24,470 nucleotides of DNA from Chara braunii (lineage: Eukaryota > Streptophyta > Charophyceae > Charales > Characeae). Made by a program: the position numbers and the translations under genes. The notes below the pieces were generated by a model, which was not told where the DNA came from, did not search any database, and saw nothing but the letters and a program-made list of their open reading frames with translations. The DNA is taken from positions 754,573 to 779,042 of the forward strand of contig BFEA01000242.1 in assembly GCA_003427395.1 (NCBI GenBank), written 5' to 3'. Positions 1-7,628 of the stretch are shown here, one piece after another (position 1 is the first letter of the stretch; each line of letters opens with the position of its first letter).

Positions 1-80
<80 letters not shown>
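1..80. repeat. compound GT/GA microsatellite
   Basis: The window opens inside a dinucleotide tract of about 12 GT units that switches directly to GA and runs to position 80. It is probably longer beyond the left edge. The same compound type (AC followed by AG) recurs at 2253-2324. The open frame through it encodes Cys-Val then Arg-Glu dipeptides and is an artefact of the repeat. Confidence 0.97.
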
Positions 81-82
<2 letters not shown>

Positions 83-83
<1 letters not shown>

Positions 84-497
84 GGGGAGGGTTAGGGGAA
101 AGCGTGTGGGGAGGGGATTAAAGGCACGCCACAACCATGACTGCATCACCCATCATATCTGTTTTTGCGAGAGAAGCCGCAACAGGTCATCTAGTAAAGA
201 AATAAAACCACCACCAGTACGTCCAAAAGTTGTGGCACTAATGCCAAATGGCTGTCAGGTGGATGTACTGCCGGCCTCCCTTCGCCAGGTTAAATTCATT
301 TGTGGTGAACCATCACTGTACTGTCGTGTTAGCTGCGAAAGGTACTGGTGGTTTTTAAAGCACCAGTACATGGGCACCTGGGCCGCAGCCCTGACACCTC
401 AAATTCTGGAGGCATGGAACGAAAACGCAACCGCCGATCAAATTTATTAACGGCGGGCCCACCGTTTGACGTTTCGGCCTCGTCTTCTTGTGGCAAC
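83..497. other. unique-looking DNA without a recognised gene
   Basis: The frame open through 1-450 continues past the microsatellite for about 120 residues without a stop. It contains a Cys/Trp/Tyr-bearing stretch but no domain I recognise. The apparent start lies inside the GT repeat, so there is no independent support for translation. A transposon-derived fragment is possible. Confidence 0.3.
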
Positions 498-641
498 AAG
501 TTTCGGGGACTGCAAGGCTAGTGCCTCAGACCTGTGTTTAACATTGGAATGACACAGAGACGTTTAGCATGGCCCCTGCGCAAGAATGACGCGCATGACT
601 TCAGAAATGGTCCAAATAAATTAAAAAAAAAGAAAAATAGA
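498..641 (+). pseudogene. U6 snRNA retropseudogene
   Basis: Bases 541-616 follow the U6 core in order: an ATTGGAA block, ACACAGAGA, TTAGCATGGCCCCTGCGCAA, a degenerate GATGACACGCA, and the 3' end AGAAATGGTCC, which is the form found in plant U6. A GTTTCGGGGAC remnant of the 5' stem-loop lies at 500-510, separated from the core by about 30 extra bases. There is no Pol III T-run at the 3' end. Instead an A-rich tail runs over 613-641, as expected of a reverse-transcribed copy. Substitutions inside the ACAGAGA-to-AGC region (GACGTTTAGC instead of GAAGATTAGC) argue against function. The tRNA-headed SINE at 657 follows immediately. Confidence 0.85.
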
Positions 642-656
642 GAGTTCTACTAGTCT

Positions 657-840
657 TACCAGGCCCATGTGGCCAAGACTTGGCTCTTGAGTCCGAGGTC
701 GTCGGTTCGAATTTGTGCTTGCGCGGAGGAGGGCGTGGGGCCCAGATGTACGGATCCATAACTACCATGTGGCTGATGGGGTGTGCATGGTAAGCAGTCC
801 AATAATCCTGATGGCATCAGATGGATGGCATATGACAAGG
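657..840 (+). mobile_element. tRNA-derived SINE-like element
   Basis: A tRNA-like head spans about 659-718. It has an A-box-like TGTGGCCAAGACTTGG, an anticodon-arm-like segment around GGCTCTTGAGTCC, and a clear B box GGTTCGAATTT at 703-713. This order and spacing are those of an internal Pol III promoter. An unrelated body rich in short ATG/CAT words follows to about 840. No target-site duplication was identified, so the right boundary is approximate. It lies about 40 bases after the U6 retrocopy, so the two may have been retrotransposed by the same LINE machinery. Confidence 0.55.
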
Positions 841-1152
841 CCTACCCCCTTAAAGAATGAAAAACTCAGACATGTTTTGACAAGGGTAATTATGAAAAGA
901 AGAGGTCACTGTGAAAGGGGCTTCCAAAAAATAAAAATACTAACATGCTATGGCAGCTATGTAGGATGCTTTGACCTTTTTGCTATTAAAAAAAAAAAAA
1001 AAAAAAAAAGCATGCTTTTGACTTTTTCGGAAGTTTTTCCAAGTTTTTTGCATTGATTTGCGGCTTTGAAATCATGCCTGGCTGCATGGGCTTAGAGATC
1101 GTTTACCTCAATGAAAGGAGCAAACTCAGCAAAGCCATCTTTTTCTTGTCTT
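841..1152. other. spacer with a 22-base A tract
   Basis: No gene is seen. A run of A at 988-1009 could be the tail of a retroposed sequence. It is followed by a short GCATGC and a T-rich segment. No TATA-like element was seen in the 40 bases before the U6 copy that starts at 1153. Confidence 0.5.
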
Positions 1153-1248
1153 GTCCTTTGGGACATTCGGTGAAATTGGAACGATACAGAGAAAAAAGAT
1201 TAGCATGGCCCCTGCGCAAGGGTGACACGCATAAATCGACATTTTTTT
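1153..1248 (+). ncRNA. U6 snRNA gene or recent retrocopy
   Basis: This is U6 spliceosomal RNA, the catalytic core RNA that pairs with U2, U4 and the 5' splice site. The 5' stem-loop GTCCTTTGGGAC, the spacer CATTCGGTGAAATTGGAACG, the ACAGAGA box, the AGC triad region and TGGCCCCTGCGCAAG are all present in order, followed by GTGACACGCATAAATCGAC and a run of seven T (1242-1248) that could end Pol III transcription. Two oddities argue for a pseudogene. Four extra A residues follow the ACAGAGA box, before GATTAGC, and the usual 3' AGAAATGGTCC is missing. No upstream TATA or plant USE-like element is evident. It could be an expressed variant, but a retrocopy is more likely. Confidence 0.8.
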
Positions 1249-2252
1249 GTCCGGTCTTTGCTATCCAAAAAAAATAAAAAAAATCTTCTTCTCATCACCA
1301 TTATCCCTCTTGTGTGAAATCTGGTTTCATGCATTGCAGGTGTGCGCCGATTGATCTGCATCGAAGCTGGCAGCAAGCGGGTAGAAGGCATCATATCATT
1401 AAGAGATATTTTCAGTTTTCTTCTGTCTTGATTGATGCTATTGGACATCGCTCCACTGCACAAGCTTCTAAATGTATTTTTGAACCTGCTAATGTTCCCG
1501 ATACATTCAAAGTGTTCAGTTGTGCCAAATGTATCTGGTCAAGTTGTAATCCAGACACGTGTTGAATGTTGAGTAGCGGAGCCGGGCCCATTCTCTCGTG
1601 TCACAAGTTGATGTCCTCGTCATCTCGTCGGTAGAAGGTGTTGCGGATTAAAGTCTCGAACCAGGTTCAAAATCTGTACCAGCTGGATCAGCCTTACGTA
1701 GCGTGAGGGCCAAGGAATCTGGCCCAACTTCTGTAGCAGGTTCAATGTCTGCCGTACCCTCACCCGGCTTCCATAGCAGAAGAGGAGGATCAATTTGATC
1801 GGACCGTGCCAGTCTTGTCAGGCAAGCCTGACCTGCTGCACAAATATCGACGTTCTGGCTCGTTTTTGCTGGAGAAGGTGAACACATCACTCAACAAACA
1901 GCAAGTAAGCCGATAAATTAAGCAGTATGTGCTTCCATCCATCCGACAACCGCATTTCTTGATGCGCCGTTTCTATCACGAATGGTTATGGGCGATCTTC
2001 TTTCGGCATGTGGATATCGTGTTTGTTGAGTCCTTAGTTGCAGTGTGCAGCACTGTGACAGCTCCATCTCAGCACTCAATTGCGCAAACGAACAACGGTA
2101 AGTCGCTGCTGCTTCCTCACTTTGTTGACTCGACGAAGTTTCTAGGCATTCATCTTTCACGACCTCTCTTCGGTCTCTTTTTTTAACAAGATCAGCCCAC
2201 AAGGTGCCTTTTGACCTGGCACCTACTGTAATCCATTGTTACCTTTGCAGAC
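1249..2252. other. no recognised gene
   Basis: A-rich bases at 1266-1282 directly follow the U6 copy and may be its retroposition tail. A minus-strand frame over 1648-1890 (80 codons) has unremarkable composition, with acidic, Pro- and Thr-containing residues, but no recognisable motif. It may be a decayed transposon piece. The rest shows no repeats, RNA genes or convincing open frames. Confidence 0.4.
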
Positions 2253-2261
2253 GCACACACA

Positions 2262-2324
<63 letters not shown>
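2253..2324. repeat. compound AC/AG microsatellite
   Basis: About 13 AC units are followed directly by about 22 AG units. It is the same purine-pyrimidine to all-purine switch as at the left edge of the window. The flanks are not repetitive. Confidence 0.97.
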
Positions 2325-2327
<3 letters not shown>

Positions 2328-2420
2328 TCATGGCATTCCTAAGATATGCAGCTTCTGGGCATCTGGATGTAGAAAGCGCACCGTCATTGCATTCCCTCAC
2401 TGGGAGTCTAGCTTTTATCC

Positions 2421-2502
2421 TTGTGTGTGTGTGTGTGATGATGATGTGTGTGTGTTATGATGTGTGTTTGTGTGTAAATGTGTGTGTGTGTGTTTTGACG
2501 GT
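2421..2502. repeat. imperfect TG microsatellite
   Basis: Interrupted TG runs with GATGATG and TTTG interruptions. The degeneracy suggests an older tract than 2253-2324. Confidence 0.9.
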
Positions 2503-3024
2503 CGGTGTTCATTAGTTACAAGCGGCAATCCCGGTGGTTTGACGGGTGTGGTTAGGGTTCATTTGTCTCCTCTGCTTTTGCTTCGGAGAGTCGATAGTAG
2601 TTAGTCTCCCGGCCGTTGATATTGTCCTTCGGCAGAGGCCGACAGGTGTAGCTAAAAGTCTTAGCCTCCATGATCAGGTAACATAGGGGATGTATGAGAG
2701 ACTCGTACTGCGAGGAGATTGTGGACCTGCAAAGCAATTCCGCAGCAGGCTCCGGATCCCATAATGTGTGTTTACTACCCGTGACTGGCGCATCCACCCT
2801 CTCCCGTGTCCCGCGGGAGCTTGAGTGCTACTAGAGGGCTGGGAAGGCCGCGTAAACTGTCTATGATGCCAGGTCGACATCACAGGACAAAAACAGCAAT
2901 GAGAGACGTCACGGTCACATTATAACAGTCGACACTTCAGGATGGGGACAATACCTGACTGGCACTTTTTTTAATCTGAATGAACTTTGTGACCATCGTT
3001 TCCTCGTTGATTTGAACAGTTGAG
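2503..3024. other. no recognised gene
   Basis: Moderately GC-balanced DNA. The open frames are short and overlap on several strands. No RNA motif, tandem repeat or transposon signature was seen before the array that begins near 3025. Confidence 0.4.
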
Positions 3025-4720
3025 ATTGCCAATTCAGCATTGATATCGGGAAGTCGGCGTCGATGTCACTGACCCAGCGCCGTCGTTGCGAGGTCGTCAA
3101 TGTCACGCTATATGATGCGCACATAAAGGTTGGCTATCAGGAGGGATCGGCACGTCATGACGAAGGTGAGTCCTATGTGATGCTTATCAAGGAGTAATGA
3201 AATTTGGTATGGATCACATCAGCGTCAAAACGAGAACGTTGGGGCCTTCAACAAGCTTGTATATCAGGACTCCAGGATGCACGTGTAAAGAAGGTTGGGA
3301 TACCAGAACAGTTGAGCGGTTCATGGGTCCAGATGAGTATATGTTTGTTTGTTGCTTTCTTGTTAAGCAGGAGTGAAGATGATATTCACATGTCAGCCTT
3401 GATCTTGCCAAGTCAGCATCAGTGTTGCCAAATGAGCATCAGTGTTGTCGAGTCAGCATGAGTGTGGCCAAGTCAGCGTCGGTGTGGCCAAGTCAGAGTC
3501 AGTGTGGCCAAGTCGACACTCAAGGATGCACGCATAAAGAAGGCTGGGCCAGTCAGGTCAGATCAGCGCTTCACAGTGCAGGTGAGTCTGTACGATGGTT
3601 TATTGTATTGTAACGCAGGAGTCCTGAGTGAAGTTGATAAATCCGCATCAGCGTTGCCGAGTAAGCACCAGTGTGCCGAAGTCAGCATCAGTGTGGCCAA
3701 ATCAACACTCCAGGACACAGACTGTGTGGACGAGTCTGTATGATGCTTTCCTGTAAAAGCAGGAGTCCTGAGTGAAGTTGATAAATCCGCATCAGTGTTG
3801 TCGAGTCAGCATCAGTGTGACCAAGCTAACACTAGAGGATGCACACATAAAGAAGGCTGGGGCAGTCAGGTCAGATGAGCACTTCACGGTGCAGTTGAGT
3901 CGGTACGATGCCTTCTTGTCGCCAAGTCAGCATCAGTTCAGCCAAGTCAGCATCAGTGTCGCCAAGTTAACACTACAGGATGCACACATATAGAAGGCTG
4001 GGGTGGTCAGGTCGGATCAGCGTTTCGCGGTGCAGGTGAGTCTGTACGATGCTTTTATGGAGGACTGACATTTCAAATTTGATATTGCCATAGCATCAGT
4101 ATAGGGAAATCAGCATTTCAAATTTGATATTGCCAGGTCAGCGTCAGTCTTACCAAGTCAGCACTCCAGGATGCGCGCGTGAAGGTTGGCGTGTAAGGAC
4201 AGACGAGCGCTTCATGGTGCAGGTCAGTCTGTATGAAGCGAAGCAATCCTTGGCTTGGAGGGGGGGGGGGGAGGTTGGCGTGCAAGGACAGATGAGCGCT
4301 TCATGGTGCAGGTGAGTCTGTATCATGCTTTTTATCGAGGACTGAAAATTTCAAATTTCGTCGTGAAGGTTGGCGAACTTGGCATGTAAGGACAGATAAG
4401 CGCTTCATGGTGCAGGTGAGTCTGTATGAAGCGAAGTGATCCTTGGTTTGAAAAAAAAAAAAAGGTTGGCGTGTAAGGACAAATGAGCGCTCCATGGTGC
4501 AGGTGAGTCTGTATGATGCCTTTTATCTAGGACTGAAGTTTCAAATTTCATATTTCCGTGTCAGCATCAATAGAGGGAAGTCAGCATTGATCTTGCCAAG
4601 TCAGCATCGGTGTTGCTATGTCAGCACTCCAGGATTCACACCTGACGGTTGGCGTATCAGGATGAATCTAGACTCAATGGTCAACCGGATGAATCTAGAC
4701 TCAATGATGGGCTGGATTGT
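3025..4720. repeat. degenerate compound tandem array (satellite-like)
   Basis: Two kinds of unit alternate. The short unit of about 18-20 bases reads GCCAAGTCAGCATCAGTGT with variants and is densest at 3400-3520, 3640-3700, 3780-3825 and 3918-3970. The longer unit of about 80 bases begins ACTCCAGGATGCACACATAA, continues AAGAAGGCTGG, GTCAGGTCAGATGAGCGCTT, CATGGTGCAGGTGAGTC, and ends TGTATGATGC. Copies are seen near 3105, 3265, 3520, 3825, 3970, 4155, 4270, 4360, 4465 and 4620, with a shortened one near 3705. A third segment, TTTCAAATTTGATATTGCCA, recurs at 4070-4135 and 4530-4555. Copies differ by substitutions and deletions, so the array is old. Open frames crossing it are short and not conserved between units, so I do not read it as coding. 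Confidence 0.85.
4660..4713. repeat. 27-base direct duplication
   Basis: GGATGAATCTAGACTCAATG occurs at 4660 and again at 4687 with a 7-base spacer. It lies at the right end of the array at 3025-4720, between it and the mitochondrial insertion. Confidence 0.9.
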
Positions 4721-4865
4721 GAAGTTTGCAAGGTGCCATCAAGCTATACCATCACGTCCAGGGCGGTAGGTATTATATCAGCAGAAAAAGTCATAATGGC
4801 ATATCTCTCCTAAGTACCCAAATTCATGCCGCGAAATGGAAGGCACAAAATCAAGTCTCTTGGGT

Positions 4866-4953
4866 TATGGATGTAGGATCATTAACCCCTTTTCTTTGGG
4901 CTTGTGACGAACGAGAAAATTTGTTAGAATTTTACGAAAGAGTTTCGGGAGCA
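4866..4953 (+). pseudogene. nad7: nad7 exon fragment, copy 1 (complex I 49 kDa subunit)
   Basis: Translation from 4867 gives [11 protein letters not shown], then [18 protein letters not shown]. This matches the conserved block of mitochondrial NADH dehydrogenase subunit 7 (49 kDa subunit of complex I, ubiquinone-binding side), normally [28 protein letters not shown]. Only these 29 codons are present, of a protein of roughly 390 residues. After VSGA the expected RMHASF-type continuation is absent and a stop follows within nine codons. The upstream 80 bases (4785-4865) do not encode the preceding nad7 residues and may be intron sequence. Confidence 0.9.
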
Positions 4954-5058
4954 TTCCCTCTGAGGCCGTACTCACATTAGCACCATCCTAAATGTATCTG
5001 ATCACATTTACAGCCAGGCGTGGACGCATCTGACCGAAATAATAGGTATTATATCAGC

Positions 5059-5148
5059 TATGGATGTAGGATCATTAACCCCTTTTCTGTGGGCTTTTGT
5101 GACGAACGAGAAAATTTGTTAGAATGTTACGAAAGAGTTTCGGGAGCA
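5059..5148 (+). pseudogene. nad7: nad7 exon fragment, copy 2, frameshifted
   Basis: This is nearly the same sequence as 4866-4953. It differs by two substitutions and a two-base TT insertion after TGGGCT, which shifts the frame and reaches a TAG within eight codons. It is therefore broken. It belongs to the direct duplication that pairs 4866-5038 with 5059-5233, including the non-exonic 3' flank. Upstream, both copies share TAGGTATTATATCAGC (4768 and 5043), but copy 1 has about 80 additional bases between that word and the exon. Confidence 0.88.
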
Positions 5149-5260
5149 TTCCCTCTGAGGCCGTACTCACATTAGCACCATCCTAAATGTATCTGATCAC
5201 ATTTACAGCCAGGCGTGGACGCATCTGACCGAACATTATCGAACGATGATTCGTGGCGGA

Positions 5261-5330
5261 GAGCCGTATGATGGGAAACGATCACTTGCGGCTCGGAGGG
5301 TGGGAAAAACACAACTCCCGACCCCTATCT
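5261..5330 (+). ncRNA. group II intron domains V and VI (fragment)
   Basis: Bases 5261-5294 have the exact 34-base length and form of group II domain V: GAGCCGTATG opening with the AGC catalytic triad, a GAAA tetraloop at 5274-5277, and CTTGCGGCTC closing the stem. Bases 5295-5330 form a domain VI-like hairpin, GAGGGTGGG against CTCCCGACCC, with an unpaired A next to the G at 5320-5321, the likely branch-point position, seven to eight bases before the CTAT-type 3' end. One base pair beneath the tetraloop is G against G where group II introns usually pair. Domain V is the catalytic heart of the ribozyme, but domains I-IV are not recognisable here, so this is an inactive remnant. Sequence following it is cox1 exon, so it was probably a cox1 intron. 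Confidence 0.85.
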
Positions 5331-5371
5331 ATGATAAGTAATGGAGTTCTTGGATTTATTGTGTGCGCTCA
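5331..5371 (+). pseudogene. cox1: cox1 exon fragment between two introns
   Basis: The 41 bases translate as MISNGVLGFIVCA plus two bases of the next codon, matching the cytochrome c oxidase subunit I block (A)MISIGVLGFIVWAHH in a transmembrane segment next to the copper/heme histidines. The differences are Ile to Asn and Trp to Cys, each one base, at positions conserved in working enzymes. The left boundary abuts a group II domain VI and the right boundary falls inside the His codon of WAHH, where a group I intron begins. The exon is therefore a small one flanked by two introns of different classes, as in intron-rich mitochondrial cox1 genes. Confidence 0.85.
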
Positions 5372-5482
5372 AGATGGGTCCCTCTAAAGGTAACCTGAGA
5401 GAGTTCAGTCACTCCGCGATATGCTGGAAACGCCTTCCGAGTTGGAACTTCCAAACTCAAAGGTCAATCAGCAGGCTCAAAA
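5372..5482 (+). ncRNA. group I intron core fragment (P and Q elements)
   Basis: Following the cox1 exon, GATATGCTGGAAACGCC (5418-5434) resembles the P element of mitochondrial group I introns and GGTCAATCAGCAGG (5462-5475) the Q element. TGCTG and CAGCA pair as P4, CCTT and AAGG as the base of P5, and GAGTTGG with CCAAACTC as a P5 extension. No R or S element (the P7 pair around TCAGAGACTA) is found downstream, so the intron is cut off shortly after 5482. No homing endonuclease reading frame is present. Confidence 0.7.
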
Positions 5483-5489
5483 ATAAGCA

Positions 5490-5842
5490 AAGAAGTCCTA
5501 CCATAGTGTGAGTATGGCCCAAGGGTGGTAGGTAGATGATTGTGTCCCTCTCTTTTTTTGCATCAGCCGCGAGCGTTTCTTTGTTTTCTTTTTGAAGTCT
5601 GTTTTCATGTCGTCGTCTTGATGGTGTTTCTTTTTGTCGCGTGTGGTTAGTCTCGGGTTGGGAAGAAGAACACACTCGTTTGAATATTTTCGAGGCAGAC
5701 ACTTCTTAGGTCTGACTCTAGTTTTTTTTGTTTTTGTTTTTGACTGACCTACTGACTCTTATCTTTGAATGCCCCTCTCTTTTTTATTTTTTCGTTTCCT
5801 TTTTTTCATTACGCCCTTGTAGTATGGAGGTTGAATACCAAC
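5490..5842. other. no recognised gene
   Basis: T-rich on the plus strand, with several T runs at 5550-5640 and 5720-5800. No coding or RNA feature can be supported. Confidence 0.4.
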
Positions 5843-5938
5843 GGGCCTAGTTGCAGTTGTTACACCGTACACCCATGAAGTGGTGAAATGCATACCTGAG
5901 TTCGAATCCAGATGGAACTGGATGAATGAAAAAAAAAA
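5843..5938 (+). mobile_element. tRNA-derived SINE, family 1, copy 1
   Basis: The head GGGCCTAGTTGCAGTTG carries a slightly damaged A box and the B box GAGTTCGAATCC lies at 5898-5909, about 50 bases later, as in tRNA genes. The intervening words ACACCCATGAAGTGGTGAAAT and ATACCTGAGTTCG recur in two other copies (6286, 11191). A short non-tRNA tail ends in an A run (5929-5938). The tRNA cloverleaf is not intact, so this is a retroposon. Confidence 0.75.
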
Positions 5939-6044
5939 GTATGGAAGGGTCAAACCGTTCGGTGCGGCTCAGGCGCCCGCCGTCGTTTGTATATAAAATA
6001 TTATAAATATATCGAAATGTCAGGATACATGAACTGGTAAGGAG

Positions 6045-6200
6045 ACCCACAGAGGAGCGAGGGTAATTGCTCAATTCGCGGCGCGAGGCGTCGAGGGTTC
6101 ATCCAGCACAAGAGAAACGACCAAGCGTTGGGATTTGTTCCTGTCTCCCTTTGGTCGGGAACAGTATTCCTTCACAGGTTCAAATCCTGTAGGATGCTGA
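6045..6200 (+). mobile_element. tRNA-like fragments with two T-arm/B-box sequences
   Basis: GTCGAGGGTTCATCCAGC (6089-6106) looks like a T arm with a B box. A second, perfect T arm ACAGGTTCAAATCCTGT (5-bp stem, TTCAAAT loop) lies at 6175-6191. Neither has a complete cloverleaf upstream. They are most simply read as pieces of separate tRNA-derived SINEs. The word GTCGAGGGTTCA also occurs on the minus strand at about 8226-8238 and 18325-18337. Confidence 0.45.
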
Positions 6201-6212
6201 ATTCTTCGGGAG

Positions 6213-6262
6213 AGTGGCCTAGTGGTTAAAAGCGACAGACTGATTTCTTTTCACCGTTTTCG
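6213..6262 (+). mobile_element. tRNA-Ser-like 5' half (truncated SINE)
   Basis: GAGTGGCCTAGTGGTTAAAA followed by GCGACAGACTGATTTC is very close to the D-arm and anticodon-arm region of plant serine tRNAs, including an A-box of the TGGCCNAGTGGTTAA type. It is interrupted before any T arm, and a second SINE begins at 6286. It is therefore a truncated copy rather than a gene. Confidence 0.5.
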
Positions 6263-6285
6263 GTAATAATATGGAGTCAATCGAT

Positions 6286-6360
6286 GGGCCTAGCTCAGTT
6301 GGTACATTAATGAACTGTTGGAATACAGACCTGAGTTCGAGTCCAAATGGATGATAGTCA
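6286..6360 (+). mobile_element. tRNA-derived SINE, family 1, copy 2
   Basis: GGGCCTAGCTCAGTTGGTAC gives a near-perfect A box and CCTGAGTTCGAGTCC a near-perfect B box (6330-6344). The intervening GAACTGTTGGAATACAGA matches the copies at 5843 and 11191. This is the best-preserved promoter of the three copies. The tail beyond 6360 is not shared. Confidence 0.8.
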
Positions 6361-6544
6361 AGCGATGAATCGATCGGAAGGGGGAAGTCTACTATCAGCC
6401 GAGGAAGATAGGTGAACAACATCACACGAACGGAATGTTAGACTAGAATCACTAGATTGCGGCTGATTGTCTATCCGTTTGATTTTCGTACTGCTAGTTA
6501 TCTAACAAAGTTTGAATTCCTTTCGAAAAGCAGAGTTGGGACAG

Positions 6545-6546
<2 letters not shown>

Positions 6547-6603
<57 letters not shown>

Positions 6604-6625
6604 CGTGCGTGCGAGCGTGCGTGGG
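6547..6625. repeat. GT microsatellite with GTGC/GAGC tail
   Basis: About 27 GT units followed by GTGC, GAGC and GTGCGTG variants. Alternating purine-pyrimidine sequence of this length can adopt Z-DNA. Frames through it are Cys-Val or His-Thr dipeptides. Confidence 0.97.
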
Positions 6626-7040
6626 GGCAGCGGGGGCGTTGGGAGGTGTTGTTTTGGAGTGTGGAACAGGCCTGAACATTGTGTCATTGACAATATTTTG
6701 TTCAGATTATTCACACTAAGGGTTTGGAATTTGAATGCGCTTTGACTTTTAAAACTTGACTTCACTAGTCGTCAGCAGTGGTTCAGACACTCCGTTTATT
6801 GTTGGCTCATTTTGAATATCATTATGGGTCTGATCAATTCTTTCAATCCTAAATTCTTATAAAGAAAACAGTGGGCCTTGCATGAGTCTGTCCTGCGAGA
6901 CACTTTCCCCACTGGGCCCAGGTCCACGCGCTTTTTTTCCCCTTCAGCTTTGGCGCCAGACCCGACGCAGCGCCCGCATGTAGACACGAATATGGCGTGG
7001 TGCAGAAAATTGGGAAGCGGTGGCGCGGGGCTTTGACCTG

Positions 7041-7100
7041 TCCTGTTCAGGTGCTGCACGCGGTGTTCTGTCCTGTTCAGGTGCTGCACGCGGTGTTCTG
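7041..7100. repeat. perfect 30-base tandem duplication
   Basis: The unit TCCTGTTCAGGTGCTGCACG plus CGGTGTTCTG occurs twice with no spacer (7041-7070 and 7071-7100). The length is a multiple of three and several frames stay open through it, but flanking frames show no recognised protein. Confidence 0.97.
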
Positions 7101-7302
7101 TTTTGTGTTTTTGGGGTGGCATTGGGCATGCGCCTCGTGGTGTTTTCCTTTGTGCTCCCCAGGGGATGTCAGGAAATAGTGCTGTGGTGTTTCGTTTTGC
7201 GCTCTCCATGCGCCGTCGCTAAACCGGGGTTGAGCAAGAGTGCTTCTGTGCTTGCATTTCTGGTATTTTGAGAAAGTGGTTTAAATCTCTTAATCTGTCC
7301 CG

Positions 7303-7628
7303 GGGAGGTGGAGGAGGGGAAGAGGAAGAGGCCGATGAGGAGGACATGGCGAAGAAACAGGGGTTGGTGGACTTGGAGGAAGCAGAGGGGGAGACGTATC
7401 GAGCACAGGACGGCGTGGCAGAAACGGGGGGAGATGAAGGGGAGGGGCATGGCCACATCGACCACGACGCCAGGAGGAGGAGGAGGAGGAGGATAGACCC
7501 ATCCAGCACAGAACCCCACAGGAAGGGGGAGGAGGAGTTGGTGGGTTGGAATGGCGAAGGAGGAAGAGGTGATGGAGATGGAGGGATTGCGGAGGAGCAG
7601 GAGGAGGAGGAGGAAGAGGAAGCGGGTT
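7303..7628. repeat. purine-rich GGA/GAA low-complexity tract
   Basis: The plus strand is strongly biased to G and A (GGA, GAA, GGAGGA), with the purest stretches at 7303-7345, 7470-7495 and 7590-7625. Opposite frames give Glu-rich (plus) and Ser/Pro/Leu-rich (minus) peptides. The long minus-strand frame over 7219-7956 exists because stop codons are rare in this composition, and I do not call it a gene. Confidence 0.85.

Larger units (their letters stand above)
4866..5233. repeat. tandem direct duplication of nad7 exon plus flank
   Basis: Segments 4866-5038 (173 bases) and 5059-5233 (175 bases) are almost identical through TTCCCTCTGAGGCCGTACTC and on to GCATCTGACCGAA. The very low divergence compared with the rest of the window means the duplication is recent, or arose in the donor mitochondrion shortly before transfer. 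Confidence 0.95.
4769..5482 (+). other. nuclear insertion of mitochondrial DNA (NUMT), mosaic
   Basis: Within about 700 bases there are two nad7 exon copies, the 3' end of a group II intron, a cox1 exon fragment and the first part of a group I intron core, all on the plus strand. The surrounding DNA is satellite and SINE sequence of nuclear type, and the exon pieces carry changes at conserved residues, so this is an integrated fragment rather than mitochondrial genome. Joining nad7 to cox1 means either the donor mitochondrial genome was rearranged or fragments were ligated during insertion. Several introns in mitochondrial genes suit a plant or charophyte donor. An assembly chimera is the alternative. 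Confidence 0.8.

Noticed and set aside
1648-1890. 80-codon minus-strand frame resembling a retrotransposon linker region
   Set aside because: Composition is plausible, but no protease, integrase or reverse transcriptase motif is present nearby.
3025-4720. CRISPR-like array
   Set aside because: Repeats are degenerate with variable period, spacers are repetitive too, and the DNA is nuclear eukaryotic.
6175-6191. Functional tRNA gene based on a perfect T arm
   Set aside because: No matching D arm, anticodon arm or 7-bp acceptor stem could be found at the right distance upstream.
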